Assembly (NCBI RefSeq): GCF_900109075.1
Contig: NZ_FNYS01000004.1
Span: 124,001-188,000, forward strand
DNA from: Myroides marinus
Lineage (GTDB): Bacteria; Bacteroidota; Bacteroidia; Flavobacteriales; Flavobacteriaceae
Direction: 5' to 3'
DNA length: 64,000 bases
Made by a program: the position numbers and the translations under genes. Shown here piece by piece: positions 1 through 7,558 of the stretch (its first letter is position 1; each line of letters begins with the position of its first letter). Under the pieces are notes generated by a model, which worked only from the letters and a program-made list of their open reading frames with translations, did no database searches and was not told where the DNA came from.

Positions 1-126
1 ATCAACTAAAAGAACTTTGTCAAAAGTAACTTTTGATCCTTCTTCAGTTGCTAAACGGTGCACATACACTTTTTGGTCTTTGCTAACTTTGAACTGTTGC
101 CCTGCTATCTCTACGATTGCGTACAT
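1..126 (-). CDS. rplU: 50S ribosomal protein L21, N-terminal part (runs off left edge)
   Basis: This is the 5' end of a minus-strand gene. The 42 visible residues begin [14 protein letters not shown] and continue with a K-D-Q-K-V-Y-V-H-R stretch, the conserved start of bacterial L21, a large-subunit protein that binds 23S rRNA. The ATG is the complement of 124-126. A consensus promoter lies 31-59 bp upstream (157-185), which supports this start. The rest of the gene, about 60 residues for a typical L21, lies outside the window. In most genomes rpmA (L27) follows, but that cannot be checked here. Confidence 0.93.
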   Translation of the reverse strand, partial: MYAIVEIAGQQFKVSKDQKVYVHRLATEEGSKVTFDKVLLVD

Positions 127-156
127 AACAAAAAATTAAAATGTTTATTAAGGGTG

Positions 157-185
157 CAAATATACATTTAATTTTTCATTTACAA
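157..185 (-). promoter_or_regulatory. Promoter of rplU
   Basis: On the minus strand, TTG (complement of 183-185) is followed after 18 bp by TATATTTG (complement of 157-164). This is an exact match to the Bacteroidota housekeeping promoter. Transcription would start about 25 bp before the rplU ATG. The remainder of the 361-bp gap to the next gene (186-487) is AT-rich, with no ORF or hairpin that I can support. Confidence 0.75.
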
Positions 186-487
186 AAGTTTTAACCAAAT
201 CAACTAGATTATTTTTTTACGCTACTAATATGTAAATGAGATAGTTCTGAGAAGTAGATATTCTAGTTGATTTGTTTATGCTAGTAAATGAGTTTATTGT
301 ATGTCTTTTAATATGTAATTAATGCGAATATCTCATGACTATTGAGAAATACTGCTGTTTAATGACAGTTATAGGATAAGAATAGAAATGTTTTTAAAAG
401 AAGTTTAAAATATTTTGATAATAACTGTAACATAATATACTAAATATCTACCTATCTTATTATAACCTAATTTCAAAATATTGTAGA

Positions 488-1807
488 ATGAAAAAATCTT
501 TGTTGGTTTTAGGCTCTTTATTCTTTGGAGTATCAGCCTTTGCACAGAAAGTGGAATTCGATCAGTACACTTTAGATAACGGATTACACGTTATCTTGCA
601 CCAAGATAAATCAGCTCCTGTAGTAGTGACATCTGTGATGTATCACGTAGGAGCTAAAGATGAGAACCCAGAGCGTACTGGTTTTGCTCACTTCTTTGAA
701 CATTTATTATTCGAAGGAACTAAGAATATTGAACGCGGTGAGTGGTTTAAGATTGTTACTGCTAATGGAGGTAATAACAATGCTAATACTTCTGATGACC
801 GTACGTATTACTATGAGGTATTCCCATCTAATAACTTAGAGTTAGGATTGTGGATGGAATCAGAGCGTCTTATGCATCCTATCATTAACCAAATAGGTGT
901 GACTACTCAGAATGAGGTAGTGAAAGAAGAGAAGAGACTTCGTATGGACAATCAACCTTATGGACAAGTGTTCACAGAGGTTAAGAAGAACTTATTCACT
1001 AAGCACCCATACCGTTGGATGCCTATTGGATCTATGGAACACTTAGATGCAGCTACTCTAGAAGAGTTCTTAGCTTTTAATAAGAAATTTTATATTCCAA
1101 ATAACGCTGTATTAGTAGTGGCAGGTGACTTCGAAAAAGAGCAAGCTAAGAAGTGGATTAAACAATACTTCGGACCTATCGCTAAAGGTACACCAGTAAC
1201 TAAAACTAAGATAGAAGAAGCTCCTATCACTAAAGAAATTAAAGGAGAATACCAAGATCCAAATATTCAACTTCCAATGTTGATCGAAGCTTATCGTACG
1301 CCTTCTATGAAGACTCGTGATGCTCGTGTGTTAGATATGATTTCGTCTTTATTATCAGGAGGAAAAAGCTCTAGATTATATAAGAAAATCGTAGACCAAA
1401 AGAAAATGGCATTAGAAATGTCTTCTTTCAGTATGAGTCAAGAAGATTATGGAGTATATATCGTTTATGGTATTCCGATGCAGGGTGTTACATCTGAAAC
1501 GCTAGTTAAAGAGATAGATGAAGAAATCGAAAAGTTACAGACTGAATTGATTTCAGAGAGAGACTTCCAAAAGCTTCAAAATGTTTTCGAAAAACAGTAT
1601 GTTGACGAGAATGCTACTATAGAAGGGGTTGCAGAGAATTTGGCTTCATATTATCTATTATACGGAGATGTAGAGTTAATCAATAAGAATATTGAGATTT
1701 ACAGAAGTATTACTAGAGAAGAAATCCGCGATGTAGCTAAGAAGTACTTAGGTAAGAACCAAAGATTAATCTTAGATTACGTACCTGCTAAGAAAGCAAA
1801 CAACTAA
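488..1807 (+). CDS. M16 family zinc metallopeptidase, catalytic subunit type
   Basis: Secreted or periplasmic zinc peptidase of 439 residues in the insulinase/PqqL-like M16 family. Residues 1-20 form a signal peptide ending A-F-A-Q. The inverted zinc motif HxxEH is intact at 68-72 (H-F-F-E-H), and the distal glutamate ligand lies in the NEVVKEE segment near 142-148. The second half (about 195-380) is the M16 C-terminal domain. The next gene starts 17 bp downstream and encodes a second M16 protein without the zinc motif. This matches the active/inactive pairing seen in mitochondrial processing peptidase-like M16B proteins, so the two products probably form a heterodimer. The substrate is unknown. 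No consensus promoter was found upstream. Confidence 0.9.
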   Translation: MKKSLLVLGSLFFGVSAFAQKVEFDQYTLDNGLHVILHQDKSAPVVVTSVMYHVGAKDENPERTGFAHFFEHLLFEGTKNIERGEWFKIVTANGGNNNANTSDDRTYYYEVFPSNNLELGLWMESERLMHPIINQIGVTTQNEVVKEEKRLRMDNQPYGQVFTEVKKNLFTKHPYRWMPIGSMEHLDAATLEEFLAFNKKFYIPNNAVLVVAGDFEKEQAKKWIKQYFGPIAKGTPVTKTKIEEAPITKEIKGEYQDPNIQLPMLIEAYRTPSMKTRDARVLDMISSLLSGGKSSRLYKKIVDQKKMALEMSSFSMSQEDYGVYIVYGIPMQGVTSETLVKEIDEEIEKLQTELISERDFQKLQNVFEKQYVDENATIEGVAENLASYYLLYGDVELINKNIEIYRSITREEIRDVAKKYLGKNQRLILDYVPAKKANN

Positions 1808-1824
1808 TTTTAACTGTAGATAAA

Positions 1825-3876
1825 ATGAAGAAAATATATATTTATGCTGCAAGTGTAGTGTTTGCTTTAGCAGCGTTAGAAATGCAAGCACAAGATAGAA
1901 AACAACCAGTACCTGGACCTGCTCCTGTAGTACATGTGGGTCAGCCTACAACGTTCACACTTAAGAATGGTATGAAGGTAATGGTAGTACAGAATACTAA
2001 ACTACCTCGTGTATCTTATACTTTGACTATAGATAATCCATTAGTGTATGATGGAGATAAGGCTGGGGTATCATCTATCCTATCACAGATGTTAGGTAAT
2101 GGTACAAAGAAGATGAGTAAAGACAAGTTTTTAGAAGAGATTGACTTCCTAGGAGCTAGAATTAACTTCCATACAGGAGGAGCATCAGCTAATGGATTGT
2201 CTAAGCACAATGAGACTATTCTTAATTTATTAGCTGATGGAGTATTAAATTCAGTGTTGACACAAGAGGAATTTGATAAGGCGAAAGCAAAAGCACTAGA
2301 AGGAGTTAAATCTGGAGAGAACAGTGTGACACAGATAGCTAGACGTGTAGAGAGTGCAGTATTATATGGTAAGAAAACTCCAGTAGGAGAATTCGAAACA
2401 GAGAAGACTATTAATAATGTAACTTTTGCAGACGTTCAGGCTTACTATAAAAAATATTACTCACCAGAGAATGCATATTTAGTAATCGTAGGAGATGTTG
2501 ATTATAAAAAGACTGAAAAAGCGATTAAGAGTCAATTCGAAGGATGGGCTAAAGCTAATACACAGTTTGCAGAATCTAACTATAATGGAAATGTAAAAGC
2601 GACAGAGATTAACTTCGTAGATATGTCTAATGCTGTACAGTCAGAGATTTCATTAGTAAATGAGGTGGAATTAAAGATGACAGATAAAGATTACTTCGCA
2701 GCTATTTTGGCTAACCAAATCCTTGGAGGAGGAGGAGAAGGGCGTCTGTTCTTAAACTTGCGTGAAGCTCATGGATGGACATACGGAGCGTATTCATCTA
2801 TTGGTACTACACGTAAATACCCAGGTAAGTTTAGAGCAGGAGCATCTGTGCGTAACGTAGTTACAGATAGCGCTGTTACAGAATTTATTAAAGAAATAGA
2901 TCTTATCCGTAACACACCAGTTAAAGAAGAGGAACTTAAATTAGCGAAAGCTAAATATGTAGGGAATTTTGTGATGGAAATCCAGAAGCCTGCTACAGTA
3001 GCTACGTATGCTTTATATAAAGAATTGTATAATCTACCTGCTGACTTTTACGAAAACTATATCAAGAATATTAATGCAGTGACTGTAGCAGATGTACAGG
3101 CTGCTGCTAAAAAATACTTCTTAAAGGATAATATGCGTATCGTTATCGTAGGTAAAGGTGCAGATGTATTACCTGGATTAGAGAAACTAGGGTACTCAAT
3201 TAAGTATTACTCTAAAGAAGCTGATGAAGTAGCTAAGCCAGAACTTAATAAAGCTTTACCTGCTGGGGTGACTATTAGTTCTATAGTAGATAAGTATCTG
3301 AATGCTATCGGTGGAGAAAAGAAAGCAGCTGAAGTGAAGTCTATCGCTGTTACTAGTAGTGCTGAAGTACAAGGGATGAAGTTAGAGTCTATTACTAAGA
3401 TTAAAGAAGGGTATATCTTATCAGAACAAAAGATGATGGGGAACACAATGTCTAAACAAGTGGTGACTCCTAAAAGTGGATATGCTTTAGTACAAGGACA
3501 AAAAATGGAGCTTACAGGTGATAAATTAAAAGAGGTGCAACAAGAAGCTACTATCTTCTCTGAATTAAAGCTAAAAGGAGATAAGAGCGCGACTATCACA
3601 GGTGTAGAATCTCTAGATGGTAAAGATGCTGTAGGTATTAAAGTTGGTAAGACTGTTTCTTACTACGATTTAGCTTCAGGACTTAAAGTAGCTACTGTAA
3701 TGACACAAGAACAAGGAGGTCAAGTAATGAATATGACTACTAAGTACAGTGACTATAGAGATGTTAAAGGAGTAAAAGTTCCTTTTAAACAAGTATTAAA
3801 TGTAGGTATCGAAATTATCAATATCGTTACTGATGTGAAAATCAATGAAGGAGTATCTGATGCAGATTTTAAATAA
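1825..3876 (+). CDS. M16 family peptidase-like protein, non-catalytic partner with C-terminal extension
   Basis: The protein has 683 residues with a signal peptide (about 1-23, ending A-L-E-M-Q-A-Q). Two M16 domains span about 35-460. Where the active partner has HxxEH, this protein has an S-S-I-L-S-Q segment (83-88), so it should not bind catalytic zinc. It keeps the glycine-rich loop and the R...Y region (GGGGEGR then WTYGAYSS, about 295-320) typical of the substrate-binding partner. Residues about 480-683 form an extra beta-rich domain that resembles outer-membrane lipoprotein-sorting/LolA-like folds; this is a judgement from sequence texture, not a motif. It is co-transcribed with the upstream active M16 gene and ends at a strong terminator. 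Confidence 0.87.
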   Translation: MKKIYIYAASVVFALAALEMQAQDRKQPVPGPAPVVHVGQPTTFTLKNGMKVMVVQNTKLPRVSYTLTIDNPLVYDGDKAGVSSILSQMLGNGTKKMSKDKFLEEIDFLGARINFHTGGASANGLSKHNETILNLLADGVLNSVLTQEEFDKAKAKALEGVKSGENSVTQIARRVESAVLYGKKTPVGEFETEKTINNVTFADVQAYYKKYYSPENAYLVIVGDVDYKKTEKAIKSQFEGWAKANTQFAESNYNGNVKATEINFVDMSNAVQSEISLVNEVELKMTDKDYFAAILANQILGGGGEGRLFLNLREAHGWTYGAYSSIGTTRKYPGKFRAGASVRNVVTDSAVTEFIKEIDLIRNTPVKEEELKLAKAKYVGNFVMEIQKPATVATYALYKELYNLPADFYENYIKNINAVTVADVQAAAKKYFLKDNMRIVIVGKGADVLPGLEKLGYSIKYYSKEADEVAKPELNKALPAGVTISSIVDKYLNAIGGEKKAAEVKSIAVTSSAEVQGMKLESITKIKEGYILSEQKMMGNTMSKQVVTPKSGYALVQGQKMELTGDKLKEVQQEATIFSELKLKGDKSATITGVESLDGKDAVGIKVGKTVSYYDLASGLKVATVMTQEQGGQVMNMTTKYSDYRDVKGVKVPFKQVLNVGIEIINIVTDVKINEGVSDADFK

Positions 3877-3899
3877 TTGATTATCTAAACAATAGAAGT

Positions 3900-3935
3900 A
3901 AAAAAGCAACTGAATATTCAGTTGCTTTTTTTATT
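3900..3935 (+). terminator. Intrinsic terminator after the M16 pair
   Basis: A perfect palindrome at 3906-3925 (GCAACTGAAT/ATTCAGTTGC) is flanked by an A run before it and a T run after it. TATTTTTG (3932-3939), a -7-box-like sequence for the next gene, overlaps the T run, but no TTG lies at the right distance. Confidence 0.85.
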
Positions 3936-3968
3936 TTTGCAGTAGGATATTTAATATTAAAAAGAACG

Positions 3969-4349
3969 ATGATGAATATAGTAAAATCAATAGCGGTAGT
4001 AATGTTAGGAGCAATGCTATTCGTATCTTGTAAAAAAGAAGCTACTATTGCACCAGCAGGTGAAGATGTTGTTGCTACAACTAATCAGTCAAGTAAAGAA
4101 GTGGCAGGTACTATGGAGAAAGCTACTTTTCAGGTAGAAGGAATGACATGTGCTATCGGATGTGCTAAACTTATTGAAGGAAAATTAGCAGCTATGGACG
4201 GTGTTAAGTTAGCTCATGTTGACTTTGATACCAAGACAGCTACAGTAGAATTTGACGATGCTAAGCAGAATGCGCAGTCTATCACTACTACAGTAGAGAA
4301 GATTGCTAATGGTATCTATAAAGTAGAAAATATGAGTAGTGTGAAGTAA
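3969..4349 (+). CDS. Heavy-metal-associated (HMA) domain lipoprotein with CX3C motif
   Basis: Small exported protein of 126 residues. Residues 1-21 form a lipoprotein signal with lipobox L-F-V-S-C (Cys21). After a linker, residues about 53-122 form an HMA ferredoxin-like fold. The metal loop reads G-M-T-C-A-I-G-C (58-65), so the cysteines Cys61 and Cys65 are separated by three residues. Copper chaperones and P-type ATPase domains normally have CxxC. A similar extended loop is, to my recollection, common in flavobacterial paralogues. Likely role: binding a soft metal, or a thiol, at the periplasmic face. Two ATG codons are adjacent (3969 and 3972); either could be used. It is probably transcribed alone, since terminators flank it on both sides. 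Confidence 0.82.
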   Translation: MMNIVKSIAVVMLGAMLFVSCKKEATIAPAGEDVVATTNQSSKEVAGTMEKATFQVEGMTCAIGCAKLIEGKLAAMDGVKLAHVDFDTKTATVEFDDAKQNAQSITTTVEKIANGIYKVENMSSVK

Positions 4350-4401
4350 GTCACTACTTGTTATATATAGAAGACTATAGAATAAATTATCGATACAGAA
4401 T

Positions 4402-4435
4402 AAACGCAGGTGCTAATGTGCCTGCGTTTTTTTTT
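4402..4435 (+). terminator. Intrinsic terminator after the HMA lipoprotein
   Basis: The stem CGCAGG (4405-4410)/CCTGCG (4421-4426) is extended by flanking A-T pairs and followed by nine T residues. Confidence 0.85.
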
Positions 4436-4450
4436 GTACTTTGGAGGGGG

Positions 4451-4535
4451 TGACTCCATAGTGAGTCCATAATGACTCCATAGTGTCTCCATAGTGTCTC
4501 CATTAAAACGCGTAAATTGATGGAGACACTATGGA
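4451..4535. repeat. 11-bp tandem repeat with a distal inverted copy
   Basis: Five consecutive 11-bp units with consensus TGACTCCATAG occupy 4451-4503 (starts at 4451, 4462, 4473, 4484, 4495; the last is cut to 9 bp). A perfect inverted copy of the last 16 bp (4488-4503) follows at 4520-4535 after a 16-bp spacer, so a long hairpin can form. The unit is not a multiple of 3 and lies between a plus-strand terminator and a minus-strand terminator, so it is non-coding. The rest of the 368-bp gap (4350-4717) holds only the two terminators. Confidence 0.85.
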
Positions 4536-4650
4536 TGTATTGTACTGTCATTATCCTTTCACACGCAGGCGAATTCTATCTGAGTTAAGTATGTATATTT
4601 ACTTAAGGTTTTTTAGAGAATATATTTCTATGATAGAGTAAGAGATAAAC

Positions 4651-4685
4651 AAAAAATGGAACCAATCCATAAGGACTAGTTCCAT
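4651..4685 (-). terminator. Intrinsic terminator after gldD
   Basis: Read on the minus strand, ATGGAAC (4679-4685) pairs with GTTCCAT (4656-4662), and the stem is followed by a T run (4651-4655). It lies 32 bp beyond the gldD stop codon. Confidence 0.75.
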
Positions 4686-4717
4686 CGTAATATAAAAATC
4701 GAGATGTATTCTAAAGT

Positions 4718-5302
4718 TTATTCTTTGGCAACAGCAGCTGCCTGTTTATCCTTCCATTTAAGCGTTTCTAGTAATGTTCTCATATCTTTCTTTACATATT
4801 CTGCAGCAGGTAAGATAGAGTCAAAGTTAGGTTTAGCATAGAAATATAATGATGCTACCAGAAAGTTTTTAACGCTATCTGTAGCGTAGAACTGCACGTT
4901 AGTAGCAGCATTACCTTGAACATTATAAAACATACCGTAAACGCGATCTTTAGGATTCACAAAAGGTTGTTCTATGATTTCATCAGCTTTGACGAAGTGT
5001 TCGTATGTTAGCTTCTGAGCATCTTTTAGAAGTAGATTAAGGTTGCCCTCTACAGGTTTATAATTGATAAAGATAGTAGCCTTCATTTGAGGGTAATGTA
5101 TCTCTAGCGAATTACTTTTGTTCTCTTTAATAGAAGACCATTTATTTTGACTAAACTCGAATCCGTTTGGGTTACTATATTCTGTGTATTCGGGTGTTGG
5201 ATAGTCTAGAGCTAAGAAAGCGTTAGGCTTAGGTGTAGACTCCTCTTTACATGCGGTAAATAGAGTTAAAAAAAATATAGTGCTTATAATCGGTATTCTC
5301 AT
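4718..5302 (-). CDS. gldD: Gliding motility lipoprotein GldD
   Basis: Lipoprotein of 194 residues with signal 1-18 (lipobox L-F-T-A-C, Cys18). The body contains the GldD hallmarks: a YPTPEY segment after the lipidated Cys, an N-G-F-E-F...W motif, and a central I-H-Y-P...I-F-I-N-Y segment, with a length of about 190 residues. GldD is required for gliding and, in Flavobacterium johnsoniae, for stable assembly of the motility/type 9 secretion machinery; its biochemical role is unknown. It follows mutY and ssb in one minus-strand unit, the same neighbourhood as in other flavobacteria. gldE, usually placed between ssb and gldD, is missing: only 46 bp separate the two genes. The other T9SS/gliding gene in the window is sprA at the right edge. 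Confidence 0.87.
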   Translation of the reverse strand: MRIPIISTIFFLTLFTACKEESTPKPNAFLALDYPTPEYTEYSNPNGFEFSQNKWSSIKENKSNSLEIHYPQMKATIFINYKPVEGNLNLLLKDAQKLTYEHFVKADEIIEQPFVNPKDRVYGMFYNVQGNAATNVQFYATDSVKNFLVASLYFYAKPNFDSILPAAEYVKKDMRTLLETLKWKDKQAAAVAKE

Positions 5303-5348
5303 CTTTCTTATCGTCTGTTAAAAACTGTAATCTATATATGTAACCTAG

Positions 5349-5792
5349 TTAGAACGGAAGATTGTCATTATTAGTCTCCTTAGGAATATTAAAATTATCT
5401 ACAGCTTCCTTTTTTTCTTCTTCAAAGGTAGTCTTTGTTCTGTAATCATTATCCTTTTTAGTATCTAAAAACATAAATTCAGTAACCATAATTTCGACTG
5501 TTTGTCTAGATACACCATCTTCACCTTGCCATTGGCGCGTGCGTATTCTCCCCTCGACATAAATACGGTCTCCTTTAGTAAGGTATCGTTCGCACACTTC
5601 AGCAGCTTTATTCTTAACTACTATATTGTGCCATTCTGTAGAAGTATACTTCTCCCCAGAAGTTTTGTTGACATAAACTTCGTTAGTAGCCAATGGAAAA
5701 CGACCTATGCAATTACCATTCTCGAAGTAATGCATCTTTACGTTATCACCTAAGTGACCTATTAATGTAACCTTATTAAGTGTGCCGTTCAT
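5349..5792 (-). CDS. ssb: Single-stranded DNA-binding protein
   Basis: SSB of 147 residues. The OB-fold occupies about 1-112 and begins M-N-G-T-L-N-K-V-T-L-I-G. A typical basic/aromatic surface (W-H-N-I-V-V, R-T-R-Q-W) is visible. A charged linker leads to the C-terminal tip N-D-N-L-P-F, the protein-interaction peptide that recruits repair and replication enzymes. The tip is less acidic than the E. coli D-D-D-I-P-F form. It starts 4 bp after the mutY stop, so the two are translationally close and co-transcribed. It binds ssDNA during replication, recombination and repair, which fits its pairing with a repair glycosylase. Confidence 0.95.
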   Translation of the reverse strand: MNGTLNKVTLIGHLGDNVKMHYFENGNCIGRFPLATNEVYVNKTSGEKYTSTEWHNIVVKNKAAEVCERYLTKGDRIYVEGRIRTRQWQGEDGVSRQTVEIMVTEFMFLDTKKDNDYRTKTTFEEEKKEAVDNFNIPKETNNDNLPF

Positions 5793-5796
5793 ATTG

Positions 5797-6846
5797 TTAA
5801 TATATTAGTGTTTTTAAGTCTAAAGATTTAATAAAGTTATGAATTACAATCGGAAAACCAAATTTATTTAGTTCAGCCCAGGCTGTACTATCCGTGGGAA
5901 TATTATCTACTCTAACACCCCAAAACTTAATGTGTAGTTTCTGATGTGATAGTTGGTGAGTGATAGCTTCGTTCGTTAGGGCTAATACCTCTTTTATATA
6001 TAAAGAGTCAAATTTCTCTTTTACATAATCGTTGATATCCTCTGCATTATGCTTAAAACTATCTATTAGAGGAAATTGATATAATTGTTGCCAGATATCT
6101 TTCTCTGTTCTTTGTTCTATGATTGTATTTCCGTTAGCGTCTAGTATAATGATAAAGTCTAGGTATCTCTTCTTTACCTTTACTTTAGCTAGTTTGATAG
6201 GTAATGTGCTAACTTGGTTAGTCGCATAAGCTACACAGTCATTTATATAAGGACACGCGCTACAGTCAGGACTTTTAGGGGTACACTGTGTAGCACCGAA
6301 GTCCATGATAGCTTGATTAAATGTAGCTGGGGCTTCTGCTGGTATTAACGTAGCTGCTAATTCTTGAAATTCTTTCTTAGTACTATTAGCTGAGATGTCA
6401 GATGTGATACCATATACTCTAGACAATACTCTGAATACGTTGCCATCTACTACAGGTACCACTTCGTCATAAGCTATAGAGGCTATGGCAGCAGCTGTAT
6501 ATTCTCCTACACCTTTTAATGTTAATAGGTCTTTATAGTTAGTAGGGAAGTTACCATTTAGTTCATACGCTACTTTCTTAGCAGTCGCGTGCAGATTGCG
6601 AGCTCTGCTGTAGTATCCTAGACCTTGCCATAATCTCATAACATCGTCTTCAGGAGCATTAGCTAAATCTGTAACGGTAGGATAAGTGTTTAAAAAAGCT
6701 TCAAAATAAGGTAAACCTTGTGCAACTCGCGTTTGTTGTAGAATAATTTCTGACAACCAAATTGCGTATGGGTTTTTAGTTTCTCTCCATGGTAAAAAAC
6801 GTTTGTTTTCTAAATACCAAGTAATGAGTTTGTTAGAAAAAATCAT
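5797..6846 (-). CDS. mutY: A/G-specific adenine glycosylase MutY
   Basis: DNA glycosylase that removes A mispaired with 8-oxoG. I take the ATG at 6844-6846 (349 residues), not the longer frame from 6867, because the -7 promoter box (6865-6872) overlaps that upstream ATG and because MIFSNKLITWYLENKR is the usual N-terminus. Visible features are catalytic Glu33 (S-E-I-I-L-Q-Q-T), the helix-hairpin-helix L-K-G-V-G-E-Y-T-A-A-A (about 111-121), Asp134 in V-V-D-G-N, and a [4Fe-4S] cluster C188-x6-C195-x2-C198-x5-C204. A C-terminal Nudix-like domain (about 220-345) recognises 8-oxoG. It is the first gene of mutY-ssb-gldD. Confidence 0.95.
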   Translation of the reverse strand: MIFSNKLITWYLENKRFLPWRETKNPYAIWLSEIILQQTRVAQGLPYFEAFLNTYPTVTDLANAPEDDVMRLWQGLGYYSRARNLHATAKKVAYELNGNFPTNYKDLLTLKGVGEYTAAAIASIAYDEVVPVVDGNVFRVLSRVYGITSDISANSTKKEFQELAATLIPAEAPATFNQAIMDFGATQCTPKSPDCSACPYINDCVAYATNQVSTLPIKLAKVKVKKRYLDFIIILDANGNTIIEQRTEKDIWQQLYQFPLIDSFKHNAEDINDYVKEKFDSLYIKEVLALTNEAITHQLSHQKLHIKFWGVRVDNIPTDSTAWAELNKFGFPIVIHNFIKSLDLKTLIY

Positions 6847-6864
6847 TGTAAAAAGTATTGAACG

Positions 6865-6872
6865 CAAACTTA
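6865..6872 (-). promoter_or_regulatory. -7 box of the mutY-ssb-gldD unit
   Basis: TAAGTTTG on the minus strand matches TAnnTTTG exactly. It ends 18 bp before the chosen mutY ATG. The -33 TTG is not at ideal spacing (a TTG lies 25 bp upstream). Its position excludes the longer mutY reading frame as the translated form. Confidence 0.5.
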
Positions 6873-6906
6873 AAACTTTATATATTTAAATTTTAATCAA
6901 TTAAGG

Positions 6907-6938
6907 TTGAATTATTGGGATATAAATTAATATATTTG
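6907..6938 (+). promoter_or_regulatory. Promoter of the HU-family gene
   Basis: TTG (6907-6909), 21 bp, then TATATTTG (6931-6938), an exact -7 consensus. The ATG follows after 47 bp of A-rich leader without a Shine-Dalgarno sequence, as usual in Bacteroidota. Confidence 0.7.
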
Positions 6939-6985
6939 CACACTCTAAAAATATCAGACAACAACAAAAATAATTTATATCTAAA

Positions 6986-7282
6986 ATGACGAAAGCAGAC
7001 ATTGTAGCTAAAATTTCAGAAAAATTAGGGCTTGAGAAAGGTGAAGTACAGGCAACAGTAGAATCTTTTATGGATGAAGTAAAAGGATCTCTAGAAGCTG
7101 GTGAAAATGTTTATTTAAGAGGTTTCGGTAGTTTTATTATTAAAACTAGAGCTGAGAAAACAGGAAGAAACATCTCTAAAAACACGACTATCAGAATCCC
7201 TGCACACAACATTCCTGCATTCAAACCAGCTAAGGTGTTTGTAGAAGGCGTGAAGTCAAACACAGAAGTAAAAGTAAAATAA
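6986..7282 (+). CDS. HU/IHF-family DNA-binding protein
   Basis: Nucleoid protein of 98 residues with the complete HU fold: two N-terminal helices (M-T-K-A-D-I-V-A-K-I), then the G-F-G-S-F (about 47-51) turn that opens the beta saddle. The DNA-binding arm contains the R-N...I-R-I-P-A-H-N-I-P-A-F-K-P signature (about 61-80), including the intercalating proline. A short charged tail (T-E-V-K-V-K) ends the protein. It bends and compacts DNA as a homodimer or heterodimer. The gene is strongly promoted and lies 27 bp before the 30-residue basic protein, with which it probably shares a transcript ending at the terminator at 7395. Confidence 0.93.
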   Translation: MTKADIVAKISEKLGLEKGEVQATVESFMDEVKGSLEAGENVYLRGFGSFIIKTRAEKTGRNISKNTTIRIPAHNIPAFKPAKVFVEGVKSNTEVKVK

Positions 7283-7309
7283 TTTATTAATCTCTAAATT
7301 ACACACATT

Positions 7310-7402
7310 ATGCCAAGTGGTAAAAAAAGAAAAAGACATAAGGTAGCGACTCACAAACGTAAAAAAAGAGCGAGAGCTAACCGTCACAAAAAGAAAAAGT
7401 AG
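7310..7402 (+). CDS. 30-residue highly basic protein (ribosomal-protein-like)
   Basis: A short frame starting MPSGKKRKRHK and ending R-H-K-K-K-K before TAG. About two thirds of the 30 residues are Lys, Arg or His, and there are no acidic residues. Such composition is typical of tiny RNA-binding ribosomal proteins. From memory, near-identical peptides are annotated in many flavobacteria, and one small extra large-subunit protein (bL38) has been reported for a flavobacterial ribosome; whether this is that protein is inference. It lies 27 bp after the HU gene, and its stop codon lies inside the first arm of the following terminator. Codons are all sense and the frame is too ordered to be chance. 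Confidence 0.72.
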   Translation: MPSGKKRKRHKVATHKRKKRARANRHKKKK

Positions 7403-7426
7403 TTTAAAACTACTTTTTTCTTTTAA
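7395..7426 (+). terminator. Intrinsic terminator overlapping the small basic gene's stop
   Basis: AAAAGTAGTTT (7395-7405) and AAACTACTTTT (7407-7417) form a long stem followed by T-rich sequence. The stop TAG at 7400-7402 lies within the 5' arm, so a ribosome terminating there would cover the stem. Confidence 0.75.
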
Positions 7427-7441
7427 TAGAAGAATACTGAA

Positions 7442-7469
7442 AAAACTTGCCTTGTATAAGGTAAGTTTT
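7442..7469 (+). promoter_or_regulatory. Stem-loop in the region upstream of the RNase G gene
   Basis: A 12-bp stem (7442-7453 with 7458-7469, one G-U pair in RNA) closes a GUAU tetraloop. No T run follows it, so it is not a typical terminator. It lies 90 bp before the RNase G/E start. Whether it is in that gene's 5' leader is uncertain, since I found no consensus promoter for the gene. Confidence 0.4.
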
Positions 7470-7558
7470 CCAGATAGAAATATCTGTATTGATGTTTAAT
7501 CCATCTATACAAACTCGTTTGGTCATATTGACATCGTAATGAATGAGTATGGATAAAA

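Noticed and set aside
4451..4535. CRISPR array
   Set aside because: Units are 11 bp and contiguous without spacers; no cas genes are present.
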